A DNA stretch of 64,000 bases. Origin: an uncultured Roseobacter sp. (GTDB taxonomy: Bacteria > Pseudomonadota > Alphaproteobacteria > Rhodobacterales > Rhodobacteraceae). The notes beneath the pieces are model-generated. The model worked only from the letters and a program-made list of their open reading frames with translations, made no database searches and was not told where the DNA came from. A program made the position numbers and the translations under genes. Location of the stretch: assembly GCA_947488305.1 (NCBI GenBank), contig CANKZM010000001.1, forward strand, positions 186,001-250,000. Direction: 5' to 3'. Positions 8,410 through 17,770 of the stretch are shown here, piece by piece (positions within the stretch are counted from its first letter, which is position 1; every line of letters starts with the position of its first letter).

Positions 8410-9498
8410 ATGCCGACTATTCGCCTCGACAGTTTGGTCAAACGCTACGGCGACGTCGAAGTGCTGCATGGAATCGATCTGGAAATGGCAGATAATGAGT
8501 TCACCGTTCTGGTAGGGCCATCTGGGTGCGGAAAGTCGACCACGCTACGTATGATTGCAGGCTTGGAAGATGTCTCCGACGGCGAGATCTTTGTGAATGA
8601 CAATCCGGTCAGCCATTTGGAGCCAAAAGAGCGCGACCTGGCCATGGTTTTTCAGGATTATGCGCTCTACCCCCATATGAATGTGGCGCAAAATATTTCC
8701 TTCGCGCTCAGACTTGCACGTCGTCCAAAAGCCGAAATTGACGCCAAAGTGAAAGAGGTCGCGGATATGGTGGGCCTTACGGAGTTTCTGGCGCGCAAGC
8801 CGGGCGCTTTGTCCGGTGGGCAGCGGCAGCGGGTTGCAATGGCGCGTGCATTAGCGAAAGACAGCGGTATTTTTCTGTTTGATGAGCCCCTGTCCAATCT
8901 GGACGCCAAACTCCGGGGGCAGATGCGGGCTGAACTGGCGATGATGAGCCAGCGGGTCGAGAAAAACATGATCTACGTGACCCACGACCAGATTGAGGCC
9001 ATGACGCTGGCCGACCGGATCGTGGTGATGCACGGTGGATACATTCAGCAGCAGGGCACACCCGAGGAACTCTTCAAGCGGCCCGTGAACAAATTTGTCG
9101 CCGGTTTCATGGGAATGCCGCCGATGAATTTTCTCGATGGTGAGTTTGTCGAACGAGACGGCGAAATTTTTGTGTCCGGTCAAGGATTTGATGTTCGGTT
9201 GGAGGGCGAAGTGGCCCGCAAGGCATCTAGCCACGGCAACAAAGCCGTCACACTTGGTGTCAGGCCATCGGATTTAAGTTTTGACGGCGCAGCAGAGCCT
9301 GCGCGGTCGCTGACACTGGACGTGCTGGTGTCGGAATATGTTGGCGCCCAATCCGTACTGCTCTGCAAATGCGGAGCGGCACAGGTGATGGTGGAGATCA
9401 ACTCCGAAACGCCTGTGGCTTTGGGCCAAACGCTGATATTTGCGGTCAATTCGGGAGGCATACACCTCTTTGACCGTGCAAGCGAAGTGGCTCTTTAG
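8410..9498 (+). CDS. Sugar ABC transporter ATP-binding protein (UgpC/MalK type)
   Basis: 362 residues. Walker A GPSGCGKSTT, Q-loop MVFQDYALYPHM, signature LSGGQRQRVAMARAL, Walker B FLFDEPLSNLD and switch TYVTHD-like VTHDQIEA are all intact, followed by a C-terminal regulatory beta domain, as in MalK/UgpC. ATG 8410 (MPTIRLDSLVKRYG) fits the family and has AAGGA eight bases upstream. The in-frame ATG at 8398 sits almost on the operator and is less likely. It is the first gene of the LacI-controlled operon and energises the two permeases encoded downstream. Confidence 0.93.
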   Translation: MPTIRLDSLVKRYGDVEVLHGIDLEMADNEFTVLVGPSGCGKSTTLRMIAGLEDVSDGEIFVNDNPVSHLEPKERDLAMVFQDYALYPHMNVAQNISFALRLARRPKAEIDAKVKEVADMVGLTEFLARKPGALSGGQRQRVAMARALAKDSGIFLFDEPLSNLDAKLRGQMRAELAMMSQRVEKNMIYVTHDQIEAMTLADRIVVMHGGYIQQQGTPEELFKRPVNKFVAGFMGMPPMNFLDGEFVERDGEIFVSGQGFDVRLEGEVARKASSHGNKAVTLGVRPSDLSFDGAAEPARSLTLDVLVSEYVGAQSVLLCKCGAAQVMVEINSETPVALGQTLIFAVNSGGIHLFDRASEVAL

Positions 9499-9529
9499 TC
9501 ATTTCGATTCAAAAAGTGGGAGGAACCAA

Positions 9530-10858
9530 ATGAAGAATAGACTTGTAACCACGGCGCTTGGCGTATCCGTTGCCGCGCTGATCGCGGGGGCGGCCTCTGC
9601 CAATCCATATGCGGAATATGAAGGCACGACGCTGATCGTGAACTTTCCTGCGCACCCTCATTACAACGCCGCCATGAAAGTGTTGCCTGAATTTACGCGC
9701 GAAACCGGTATTGAGGTCGAGGTTGACCAATTGCCTTACCTCAAGATGCGCGAACGGCAGACACTGGAGTTGACGCAAGACGAAGGCGAATATGACCTGA
9801 TTTCATATGTCGTGTTTTCCAAAGCGGACTATGTTTTTGCCGATCAGCTGGAGAACCTTGCCAAGTATTTTATGAATCCGAAGCTGGCTGATCCTAACTA
9901 TGACGCCGGCGATCTGATCGACGGCTATGTGCAGAATATCGGCGTTGCCGGTGGCACCAAGGGGTACTTGCCGGGACCGACCGGGTCGCTTTTCGGCATT
10001 CCGTTCGGGTCGGAAACCAGTGTTTTGGCCTATCGCAAGGACGTCTTTGAAAAACACGGCATTGCTGAACCTGAAACCTATGACCAGCTTCTGGATGCAG
10101 CCTGCAAGATCCCGGAACTTGAGCCGGGCATGGGCGGTATGGCATCTCGCGCGGCGTCAGGCCACCAGGCCAGCCACGCGTTCCTGTTGCATCTGGCCCC
10201 GCTAGGTGGTCGTGTCTTTGACGATCAGTGGAACCCGATCATCAACAACGAAGCAGGTGTTGCTGCGGCTAACGCTTTAAAAACCATCGTGGATTGTGGT
10301 CCGGAAGGCGCAATGAGCTTTGGTCCTTCCGAGGCGGCAAACGCATTTGCGAACGGGGATGCTGCCATGTTCATGGACTCCATCGCCTTTATGCCAGGGT
10401 TTGAGAACCCTGAGCGCAGCCAGGTTGCGGGCAAGGTCGGCTACGCAATGCACCCGATGGGCGTGCGTCGCGGCAGCCAGACCGGCGGCTTTGGAATCGC
10501 GATTCCGAAAAACGCGGAAAACAAGGAAGCAGCCTTCCTTCTGATGCAGTGGCTGACGTCCAAAAAAGGCGACTTGATGGTGGCGATGGAGGGTGGCAAC
10601 CCGTCCCGCTTCTCGACCTATCAGGATGCCGGGCTGAACGAGAAATACCCGTTCTCCGCGACTTTTGGTGAGGCGTTGAAATATGCTGACCCCGACTGGC
10701 GCCCGATCATCCCCGTCTGGGGCAAGATCAATGCGGACATCGGCACCACCATGTCCAAGGTGCTGACCGAAGGCCTCGACATTCAGGAAGCACTCGACGG
10801 GGTGGCCGAACGTACCCGCGCCGTGATGGAAGATGCCGGTTACTACACCTGGCAGTAA
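9530..10858 (+). CDS. Sugar ABC transporter extracellular solute-binding protein (family 1)
   Basis: A 442-residue periplasmic binding protein with a Sec signal peptide (MKNRLVTTALGVSVAALIAG, cleavage near ASA-NPYAEYEG). The mature part has the bilobal family 1 layout, with TTLIVNFPAHPHYNAAM at the start of lobe 1 and GTKGYLPGPTGSLFGIPFG later. ATG 9530 is preceded by GGGAGGA; the longer open frame to 9440 has no such site. It is followed by a strong hairpin that probably protects its transcript. The ligand is probably a sugar, sugar acid or polyol. Confidence 0.92.
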   Translation: MKNRLVTTALGVSVAALIAGAASANPYAEYEGTTLIVNFPAHPHYNAAMKVLPEFTRETGIEVEVDQLPYLKMRERQTLELTQDEGEYDLISYVVFSKADYVFADQLENLAKYFMNPKLADPNYDAGDLIDGYVQNIGVAGGTKGYLPGPTGSLFGIPFGSETSVLAYRKDVFEKHGIAEPETYDQLLDAACKIPELEPGMGGMASRAASGHQASHAFLLHLAPLGGRVFDDQWNPIINNEAGVAAANALKTIVDCGPEGAMSFGPSEAANAFANGDAAMFMDSIAFMPGFENPERSQVAGKVGYAMHPMGVRRGSQTGGFGIAIPKNAENKEAAFLLMQWLTSKKGDLMVAMEGGNPSRFSTYQDAGLNEKYPFSATFGEALKYADPDWRPIIPVWGKINADIGTTMSKVLTEGLDIQEALDGVAERTRAVMEDAGYYTWQ

Positions 10859-10869
10859 AGTGACCAATT

Positions 10870-10899
10870 CGGTGCGCGAGGACGTTCCCTCGCGCACCG
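10870..10899 (+). promoter_or_regulatory. Intercistronic hairpin after the binding-protein gene
   Basis: A perfect 12-base stem (CGGTGCGCGAGG, 10870-10881, with CCTCGCGCACCG, 10888-10899) and a six-base loop. No T-run follows. It probably acts as an mRNA-stabilising or attenuating element that keeps the binding protein more abundant than the permeases. Confidence 0.7.
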
Positions 10900-10935
10900 G
10901 GCAACCCGAAACCTTGCACCACTGAAGGATTTGTC

Positions 10936-11847
10936 ATGCGCACGGCGATGGCCAACCGGTTGACACCTTACCTCTTCATGGCGCCTGCGGCGATCATCAT
11001 GGCGCTCGCCCTGATGTATCCGCTTGGTTACATGATCTGGGGCAGCTTCAGGGAATGGAACCCCAGCCAGACCATCGGCGAGGCGGAGTTCGTCGGGCTC
11101 AAGAACTATATCTTTCTGTGGAACGACCCGAATTTTCACGAAAGTCTCGGCGTCACGTTGAAATTTGCGTTTTTCGTGGTGACGATTGAGATGGTGATCG
11201 GCGTCGGACTGGCGTTGCTGCTCGACCGTGACATCCGGGGCATGTCTTTCCTGCGCACCATGTTCATTTTGCCGATGATGATTGCGCCCGTCGTTGTCGG
11301 CCTGATGTGGCGGTACATGTACCATCCGACCGTTGGCACCTTTAACCGGACGCTCGACGGTCTGGGCATTCCGACCGTCGACTGGCTGGGCCAATACGCG
11401 CTGATGAGTGTTATCATCGCCGACATCTGGCAATGGACGCCCTTTATCTTCATTCTCGCGCTGGCCGCGTTGCAGTCGCTGCCGCGCTCGGCCCTTGAGG
11501 CGGCACGCATAGATGGGGCAACGCCCTGGCAACAAATCATCCACATCAAACTGCCGCTGATGATGCCGGTTTTGATCGTTACGGCGCTTTTGCGGCTGAT
11601 TGATGCCTTCAAGGTGCTTGAGGTGATCCTGGTGATGACCGAAGGCGGCCCGGGTCTGTCCACAGAAATCCTCGCACTGCGCATTTCCCGCACGGCCACC
11701 GAGTTCCGCGAGCTTGGCGTGGCCGCGGCCATGTCCAATTACCTGCTGATCCTGCTCTTGCTGCTGACCGTAGGCATGTTCGCATTCAATCGCTGGCAGG
11801 AAGCACGTGCGGCAAAGCTGCATGCCCAGGTGGAGGAGGAAGCGTAA
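10936..11847 (+). CDS. Sugar ABC transporter permease (MalF/UgpA type)
   Basis: 303 residues, six predicted membrane helices, with the EAA loop ALEAARIDGATPWQQIIHIK that docks the ATPase. AAGGA lies before the ATG. Its stop shares one base with the start of the next permease (TAATG), so the two halves of the pore are translated together. This is the first of two binding-protein-dependent transport (MalFG superfamily) permeases in the operon. Confidence 0.93.
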   Translation: MRTAMANRLTPYLFMAPAAIIMALALMYPLGYMIWGSFREWNPSQTIGEAEFVGLKNYIFLWNDPNFHESLGVTLKFAFFVVTIEMVIGVGLALLLDRDIRGMSFLRTMFILPMMIAPVVVGLMWRYMYHPTVGTFNRTLDGLGIPTVDWLGQYALMSVIIADIWQWTPFIFILALAALQSLPRSALEAARIDGATPWQQIIHIKLPLMMPVLIVTALLRLIDAFKVLEVILVMTEGGPGLSTEILALRISRTATEFRELGVAAAMSNYLLILLLLLTVGMFAFNRWQEARAAKLHAQVEEEA

Positions 11848-12782
11848 TGGCGGCACCAACCGCAAAACAAAACTCCGCCTTCTTCGCAGTTATTGCGGTG
11901 CTGGTGTTCATGTCTGTTGGCCCCGTGCTGTTGATGTTCGTCAACTCCTTCAAGCTGGATGTGGACATTATTTCCGGCAGCACCGGGCTGATTTTCCTGC
12001 CCACGATCCAGAACTATGAAACCGCCCTCTGCGATGTTTTATGGTATGAGCCGGAGCACCTCGATTTCTGTGCTTTGAAATTCGGCGGAGCGTTTATTAA
12101 CTCTTTGATTATTGCGCTTATCTCGACGGTCCTGACGCTGATTATTGGTTGCATGGCAGCCTACGCGCTTGTGCGCTTTCGCTTCATGGGGCGTGATACG
12201 GTTTCTCTCTCCACTTTGATGGTGCGGATGGTCCCGCCCGCAGTTTTGCTGGTGCCGGTTTTTGGCCTTTGGAACAACGAGTTCTGTCTGGATCGGGACG
12301 GTCTGGTTGGTGGAGCGATCCGCGAGGCCTTTGGGGGCAGGGGCGACGTGTGCCTTGCCGGGACCCATTCCGGCATCATCCTGATTTATGTGGCAATGAA
12401 CCTGCCCTTCGTGATCTGGATCCTGCAAAGCTTCATCGTGCAGGTGCCCCGGAGCCTCGAAGAAGCCGCCCGTGTGGATGGGGCTGGGCCGTTTCAGGTG
12501 TTCTTCAAGGTGGTGTTGCCGCTCATCAAACCTGGCCTCGCGGCGGCTGCGATTTTTACGTTCCGCATTGCGTGGAACGAATACCTGCTGGCCTCGGCTC
12601 TCAGTGACCGCGATACCAAAACCGTGCCGATCCTGATCGTGAACAACATGTCTGAATTCAACGTGGAATGGGGGGTCATTATGGCAACCGGTATGTTGCT
12701 GGCAATTCCACCCATCATCTTCACCTTGCTGGCCTCCAGGCAGATCATAACGGGTATGACGGCGGGCGCCGTCAAAGGGTGA
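11847..12782 (+). CDS. Sugar ABC transporter permease (MalG/UgpE type)
   Basis: 311 residues, with membrane helices and EAA loop LEEAARVDGAGPFQVFFKVV. Compared with typical MalG-type permeases, it has an enlarged segment around residues 145-175 (WNNEFCLDRDGLVGG region) between helices, likely periplasmic. Its TGA overlaps the next ATG by one base, tying the cytochrome b561 gene to the transporter at the level of translation. Confidence 0.92.
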   Translation: MAAPTAKQNSAFFAVIAVLVFMSVGPVLLMFVNSFKLDVDIISGSTGLIFLPTIQNYETALCDVLWYEPEHLDFCALKFGGAFINSLIIALISTVLTLIIGCMAAYALVRFRFMGRDTVSLSTLMVRMVPPAVLLVPVFGLWNNEFCLDRDGLVGGAIREAFGGRGDVCLAGTHSGIILIYVAMNLPFVIWILQSFIVQVPRSLEEAARVDGAGPFQVFFKVVLPLIKPGLAAAAIFTFRIAWNEYLLASALSDRDTKTVPILIVNNMSEFNVEWGVIMATGMLLAIPPIIFTLLASRQIITGMTAGAVKG

Positions 12783-13537
12783 TGGAATGGTTGCTCGCAC
12801 CGATTGACCCCAGCCGCGCACATGACGTGGGGCTCGCCGTGTCCTGGCATGCGCGCATCATGGTGTTGGGGTGGGGTGTATTGGCCCCTTTGGCGATCCT
12901 GATGGCACGGTTCTTTAAAGTGATGCCTGGCCAGGATTGGCCGCGGGAGGTCGACAATCAAACCTGGTGGCGCAGTCATTGGATGGGGCAGTCCTTTGTC
13001 GTGATCCTGTCGCTTTTGGGGCTTGTACTGGTTCTTCCCAGCGATTTATCCGCCATGACTGCGCATAACTGGATGGGATACGCGGTCTTGAGTGGCGCAT
13101 TTATCCAGGTCGTTCTCGGGTTCTTCCGAGGCTCGAAAGGCGGGCCAACAGCGCCCGCTGCGGATGGATCGTACCGGGGGCACCACTACGACATGACATC
13201 TTGGCGGCTCGCATTCGAGTGGCTGCATAAGGCGATCGGGTACGCCACGCTATTACTGGCCATCGTAACGATCCTGTTTGGTCTGTGGAAAGCAAATGGA
13301 CCGGTCTGGATGTGGGGGGTATTGATCATCTGGTGGACGGCGCTGACGATCATTTTTATTGTGCTTCAGAAACGGGGCATGGCTGTCGATACCTATCAGG
13401 CGATCTGGGGAACAGATCCGGTGCACCCCGGCAACCAAAGACCCGCACCCGGTTGGGGCATGCGCCGCGCGGGTGCTCAAGACGAAGGAAAAAGCAATGT
13501 ACGGGATCATCGAGGGGACAGGGTTCGAGGTCATTGA
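12782..13537 (+). CDS. Cytochrome b561-family di-heme membrane protein
   Basis: 251 residues with about five hydrophobic helices. H23 (WHARIMV), H66 (RSHWMGQ), H95 (AHNWMGY) and H149 (WLHKAIGY) sit in four separate helices, as expected for two b-type hemes. This fold passes electrons across or within the inner membrane and is often partnered with periplasmic oxidoreductase or DOMON domains. The start overlaps the permease stop by one base, and the 3' end overlaps the SMP-30 gene by 41 bases, so it is a true operon member. A redox role tied to uptake or periplasmic oxidation of the sugar is inferred, not shown. Confidence 0.85.
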   Translation: MEWLLAPIDPSRAHDVGLAVSWHARIMVLGWGVLAPLAILMARFFKVMPGQDWPREVDNQTWWRSHWMGQSFVVILSLLGLVLVLPSDLSAMTAHNWMGYAVLSGAFIQVVLGFFRGSKGGPTAPAADGSYRGHHYDMTSWRLAFEWLHKAIGYATLLLAIVTILFGLWKANGPVWMWGVLIIWWTALTIIFIVLQKRGMAVDTYQAIWGTDPVHPGNQRPAPGWGMRRAGAQDEGKSNVRDHRGDRVRGH

Positions 13538-14420
13538 ACCAGAGTTTGCGGAGTGCTTTGTAGGCCATGCCCGTGTCGAACGGCTTTGGACCGGCGCCAG
13601 GTGGTCCGAGGGCCCGGTCTGGTTTGCGGCGGGGCGTTATCTGCTGTGGTCCGATATTCCCAACAACCGCATCCTGAGATTTGATGAAACCGGTGGATCG
13701 GTTTCGACCTTCCGGCAGCCGTCCAATAACTCGAACGGGCATACGGTTGACCGGCAAGGGAGGCTGGTCAGTTGCGAACACCTGGCCCGCCGCGTCACGC
13801 GCACCGAGCATGATGGCTCCATTACTGTTGTCGCCGACCGTTACCAAGGCAAACGGCTGAATTCGCCCAATGACGTGGTGGTGAAATCCGATGGGTCTAT
13901 CTGGTTCACAGATCCCAGCTACGGTATTCTGATGGACTATGAGGGTGACAGAGCCGATAGCGAAATCGGCGCTTGTCATGTTTACCGCGTGGACCCGTCA
14001 GGCGATATCAGCATTGTTTCGGACAGCTATATGAAACCGAACGGTCTGGCGTTTTCCCCGGACGAGAGCCTCCTATACATTGCGGACACTGGGATCACCC
14101 ATGACCCGGATGGACCAAAGCACATCCGGCGTCACAAAGTGAACGCCGATGGCTCCCTTTCGGGTGGAGATGTCTTTGCAGAATGTACCGAAGGCCTGTT
14201 TGACGGATTTCGGCTGGACCGGGATGGTCGTATTTGGAGCTCCGCCGCAGACGGTGTTCATTGCCTAGACTCAAGCGGCAAACTGATTGGCAAGGTTCAC
14301 ATCCCCGAACTTGTGGGCAATGTGTGCTTTGGAGGGCCCAAGCTAAATCGCCTGTTTATCGCTGGCACCACTTCGCTTTACTCCGTGTTTCTGAACGTAA
14401 ATGGTGTTGCACCTGTCTAA
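13497..14420 (+). CDS. SMP-30/gluconolactonase family lactone hydrolase
   Basis: 307 residues, a six-bladed beta-propeller metallo-lactonase that opens sugar lactones to aldonic acids. The predicted divalent-metal ligands are in place: E38 (WSEGPVW), N125 in NSPNDV and D197 in YIADTG. ATG 13497 (MYGIIEG) follows GAAGGA; the longer open frame from 13359 lies mostly inside the b561 gene. As last gene of the sugar operon, it implies that the imported sugar is oxidised to a lactone by a dehydrogenase encoded elsewhere. Confidence 0.9.
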   Translation: MYGIIEGTGFEVIEPEFAECFVGHARVERLWTGARWSEGPVWFAAGRYLLWSDIPNNRILRFDETGGSVSTFRQPSNNSNGHTVDRQGRLVSCEHLARRVTRTEHDGSITVVADRYQGKRLNSPNDVVVKSDGSIWFTDPSYGILMDYEGDRADSEIGACHVYRVDPSGDISIVSDSYMKPNGLAFSPDESLLYIADTGITHDPDGPKHIRRHKVNADGSLSGGDVFAECTEGLFDGFRLDRDGRIWSSAADGVHCLDSSGKLIGKVHIPELVGNVCFGGPKLNRLFIAGTTSLYSVFLNVNGVAPV

Positions 14421-14440
14421 CGACCCGTCAGGGCGAAATG

Positions 14441-15373
14441 CTAGAATCCAACCTGGTCACCGCCTTTCAGCGCAAGGCGGGCGCGCGCTTCCTCCGGCGT
14501 GGCAACGGTGAGGCCAAGCGCCTCGATAATACCGCGAATGCGCGATACCTGCTGCGCGTTTGACGTGGCAAGCTCTCCCTTCCCGATGAAAAGACTGTCT
14601 TCCAGTCCCACCCTGAGGTTACCGCCCAGCATCGCACTTTGTGTTGCAAACGGCATTTGGTGTCGGCCCGCAGCCAGCACCGACCATTCGTAGTTTTCCG
14701 GGCCGAAGAGCGCGTCGGCCTTCTGGTGAAGGTGCATGAGATTATCAAGTTCCGCGCCCATTCCACCAAGAATGCCAAAGACCATCTGGATGAAAAAGGG
14801 AGGTTTGATCAGCCCTTTGTCCACGAACCATTTAACGTTGTAGAGATGTCCCAGATCGTAGCATTCAAACTCGAACTTGGTGCCGTGTTCCTGGCCCAGA
14901 GTTTCGATAGCATAGCGGATGGTCTTGAACGTGTTGGGAAAGATGAAGTCTTCCGTCATCTCCAGAAAAGGGCGTTCCCAGTCATGTTTGAAGGTCTTGT
15001 ATTTCTCGAGCATGGGAAAGGTGCCAAAGTTCATCGACCCCATGTTCAAAGATGCCATTTCCGGGCTGGCGGATACTGCGGCGCGCAACCTGTCATCCAT
15101 GCTCATGCCGAGACCGGCGCCCGTTGAGATGTTGATGACAGCGTCCGTTGATTGTTTGATCACCGGAAGAAATTGCCTGAAGGTTTCGGGCCGGGGATCA
15201 GGCTTGCCTGTGTCAGGATCACGCGCGTGAAGATGAATGATCGAGGCCCCGGCTTCTGCGGCATCATTACTGGCTTTGGCAATTTCTGTCGGCGTTATCG
15301 GCAGATGAGGTGACATGGAAGGCGTGTGAATGCCACCGGTGGGGGCGCAGGTAATGATGACAGGTCTTTGCAT
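14441..15373 (-). CDS. Beta-keto acid cleavage enzyme (BKACE, DUF849)
   Basis: 310 residues, a zinc-dependent TIM-barrel enzyme. BKACE proteins (such as Kce) condense a beta-keto acid with acetyl-CoA and cleave it to acetoacetate plus a new CoA ester. Landmarks are VIITCAPTGGIHTPSMSP, GASIIHLHARDPDTGKPDP (zinc-binding HxH) and the glycine-rich NISTGAG. ATG 15373 is used; the frame could be read from a TTG at 15394 but with no better ribosome site. It converges on the SMP-30 gene with a 20-base gap and no terminator. The beta-keto acid used cannot be predicted. Confidence 0.88.
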   Translation of the reverse strand: MQRPVIITCAPTGGIHTPSMSPHLPITPTEIAKASNDAAEAGASIIHLHARDPDTGKPDPRPETFRQFLPVIKQSTDAVINISTGAGLGMSMDDRLRAAVSASPEMASLNMGSMNFGTFPMLEKYKTFKHDWERPFLEMTEDFIFPNTFKTIRYAIETLGQEHGTKFEFECYDLGHLYNVKWFVDKGLIKPPFFIQMVFGILGGMGAELDNLMHLHQKADALFGPENYEWSVLAAGRHQMPFATQSAMLGGNLRVGLEDSLFIGKGELATSNAQQVSRIRGIIEALGLTVATPEEARARLALKGGDQVGF

Positions 15374-15934
15374 GCCTTGGATTTCTCCGATCAATGGAAG
15401 TCTTTTGCCGACAGGATCACAGGATTCGTTCTGCCATCTTCAACGATAGGCGTCCTTCACGGCAAGAAGCAGTTTGCGCAGCAGTATTCCCACAGCATCG
15501 CGATTCAGGATATGCTGAAGTCAGGTGACGTCATGCTGTCGTTTTGCAGCCATCCAAATGGATTGCGATGCCTGAATCGAGGGCCGTTTTCTGGGTCGCG
15601 TGAATTCAGCAGGAGAGGGGAGACGGCAATTCCTGTCGATGGTGTTAGTGTTCTTTTCGATTGAGGTGACCACCCGCCCGTTGACGCATTCCCTTTTGTC
15701 ATTTGCGCGAGGCGAGGCAACAAAACTTTGCGCTGTTGGCTGACGTGGCGAACGCTTATGTCACATAACCTGAATTTGCGGGGCTAAAGGGAGCAACAGG
15801 AAGTCGGTGAAATAATTTTATAAATCAGTGCGATATAGAATACTAAAAATTTAGTTTGACAACTTGGTCCGATAGCTCCCACAGTTTACGGGCTCGGGCT
15901 CATTAATTTCTGAGCACATCTAGGGAGGAAACTT
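15374..15934. other. Long intergenic region upstream of the glycerol transporter
   Basis: Between the divergent BKACE and glpV genes. Short open frames at 15326-15664 (+) and 15505-15723 (-) have no ribosome site or family resemblance. From about 15780 the region turns AT-rich and holds the palindrome and TTGACA hexamer listed separately. Otherwise I see nothing recognisable. Confidence 0.6.
15842..15861 (+). promoter_or_regulatory. Palindrome and TTGACA element in the glpV leader
   Basis: ACTAAA-AA-TTTAGT (15842-15855) is a perfect inverted repeat, directly followed by TTGACA (15856-15861). No clear -10 lies 17 bases on. It may be an operator for a regulator encoded elsewhere (GlpR of the DeoR family would be expected for glycerol uptake) or part of the promoter itself. 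Confidence 0.45.
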
Positions 15935-17671
15935 ATGAAAAACTATTTGCTTTCCGCGGTAGCGGCAGGCGCGTTGATTGCTGCGTCTGGCACTGCATGG
16001 GCGGACGAAGCTGCGGCACAGCGCTGGGTCGATGAAGAATTCCAGCCGTCAACACTGTCAAAAGATGAACAGCTCGCAGAGATGCAGTGGTTCATCGAGG
16101 CGTCTCAGCCTTTCTCCGGCATGGAAATCAACGTCCTGTCTGAAGGTATTCCAACGCATTCTTACGAGTCAGAAGTACTGACGAAAGCGTTTGAAGAAAT
16201 CACGGGCATCAAGGTCAACCACCAGATTCTGGGTGAGGGCGAAGTTGTTCAGGCTGTTCAGACGCAGATGCAAACTGGCCGGAACCTGTACGACGGGTAT
16301 GTGAACGACTCCGATCTGATCGGGACACATTCGCGTCTGCAGCTGGCGTATCCGCTGACGGACATGATGGGCGGAGACTGGTCTGCCACCACGTCTCCTA
16401 CGCTCGATCTGGACGATTTCATGGGCATCCAGTTCACAACTGGTCCGGATGGGAAGTTGTACCAGTTGCCGGATCAGCAGTTTGCGAACCTCTACTGGTT
16501 CCGCAAGGACTGGTTTGATCGCGAAGACCTGCAAGCCGCCTTCAAAGAGAAATACGGCTATGATCTGGGCGTGCCGGTCAACTGGTCCGCTTATGAGGAC
16601 ATTGCCGAATTCTTCACCAATGATGTGCAGGAAGTCGATGGCACACGCATCTATGGCCACATGGATTACGGCAAACGTGCGCCTGATCTTGGCTGGCGGA
16701 TGACAGACGCATGGCTGTCGATGGCCGGCGCGGGCGATGTGGGGGAACCCAATGGCATCCCTGTGGATGAATGGGGCATCCGCATGGAAGCGGGCACCTG
16801 TAATCCAACTGGTGCGAGCGTCACACGCGGTGGGGCGGCCAACGGGCCTGCGGCGGTCTACGCGATCCGCAAGTGGGACGAATGGCTGCGGAACTATGCG
16901 CCTCCCGGGGCGGCATCCTACGACTTCTACCAATCCCTGCCGGCACTTAGCCAAGGCAACGTGGCCCAGCAGATCTTCTGGTACACCGCCTTCACCGCAG
17001 ACATGGTGAAACCACAATCCGAAGGCAACAATACGGTTGATGCTGACGGCAACCCACTGTGGCGGATGGCCCCCAGCCCGCATGGTCCTTATTGGACCGA
17101 AGGGCAGAAGGTCGGATACCAAGACGTGGGGTCCTGGACATTCCTTAAGTCCACACCTTCAGATCGTGCACAGGCGGCCTGGCTCTATGCGCAGTTCGTG
17201 ACCTCCAAAACCGTGGATGTGAAGAAAAGCCATGTGGGTCTGACCTTCATCCGCGATTCATCGGTTAATCACGAATCCTTCACCGAGCGGGCACCGAAAC
17301 TGGGCGGATTGGTTGAGTTTTACCGCTCACCGGATCGTGTAGCGTGGTCGCCAACCGGGATCAATGTGCCTGACTATCCTAAGCTGGCGCAAATCTGGTG
17401 GCAGCAGATCGGTGACGTGAACTCCGGTGCCTTCACACCGCAAGAGGCGATGGATCGTCTTGCCGAGGAGATGGATATCACCATGGCGCGCATGCAAGCC
17501 GCTGATGAAGGTGCGAGCGTTTATGGCGGATGTGGTCCACGCCTCAACGAAGAGCGAGAGGCGGAATACTGGCTGAGCCAGCCAGGTGCGCCGAAAGCAA
17601 AGCTCGACAATGAGAAGCCGCAGGGCGAGACCGTCAACTACGACGAGCTGGTCGCACGCTGGCAACAGTAG
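15935..17671 (+). CDS. glpV: Glycerol ABC transporter substrate-binding protein GlpV
   Basis: 578 residues, much longer than ordinary family 1 binding proteins, as is usual for GlpV of the GlpSTPQV glycerol importer described in Rhizobium. Signal peptide MKNYLLSAVAAGALIAASG, cleaved near AWA-DEAAAQ. GGGAGGA precedes the ATG. The mature protein begins with a family-specific helical extension (QRWVDEEFQPSTL) before the canonical fold at NVLSEGIPTHSYES. The glycerol assignment rests on gene content: two ATPases with the right degeneracies, two permeases and DUF2160. Here the binding-protein gene comes first, and no glpD is present. Confidence 0.83.
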   Translation: MKNYLLSAVAAGALIAASGTAWADEAAAQRWVDEEFQPSTLSKDEQLAEMQWFIEASQPFSGMEINVLSEGIPTHSYESEVLTKAFEEITGIKVNHQILGEGEVVQAVQTQMQTGRNLYDGYVNDSDLIGTHSRLQLAYPLTDMMGGDWSATTSPTLDLDDFMGIQFTTGPDGKLYQLPDQQFANLYWFRKDWFDREDLQAAFKEKYGYDLGVPVNWSAYEDIAEFFTNDVQEVDGTRIYGHMDYGKRAPDLGWRMTDAWLSMAGAGDVGEPNGIPVDEWGIRMEAGTCNPTGASVTRGGAANGPAAVYAIRKWDEWLRNYAPPGAASYDFYQSLPALSQGNVAQQIFWYTAFTADMVKPQSEGNNTVDADGNPLWRMAPSPHGPYWTEGQKVGYQDVGSWTFLKSTPSDRAQAAWLYAQFVTSKTVDVKKSHVGLTFIRDSSVNHESFTERAPKLGGLVEFYRSPDRVAWSPTGINVPDYPKLAQIWWQQIGDVNSGAFTPQEAMDRLAEEMDITMARMQAADEGASVYGGCGPRLNEEREAEYWLSQPGAPKAKLDNEKPQGETVNYDELVARWQQ

Positions 17672-17686
17672 CAGCCGATCAAACAA

Positions 17687-17714
17687 CCGGGCCATCGTTT
17701 TTGCGGTGGCCCGG
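17687..17714 (+). promoter_or_regulatory. Intercistronic hairpin between glpV and glpS
   Basis: CCGGGCCATCG (17687-17697) pairs with CGGTGGCCCGG (17704-17714), an 11-base stem with one G-U pair around a six-base TTTTTG loop. There is no trailing T-run. It lies 16 bases after the glpV stop, so it probably stabilises glpV mRNA or reduces read-through into the membrane-component genes. Confidence 0.68.
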
Positions 17715-17770
17715 GACAGGAGAAAGCGCGACACGGTGAGACGGGTCGCGTACTGGGGGAACTTTCCGGC

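Noticed and set aside
10843-11865. 340-codon open frame antisense to the sugar permease
   Set aside because: His/Arg/Gln-rich translation typical of a shadow of a GC-rich membrane-protein gene; the permease on the other strand is clear.
15326-15664. Possible 112-residue gene upstream of glpV
   Set aside because: No ribosome site, low-complexity translation, part overlaps the BKACE start.
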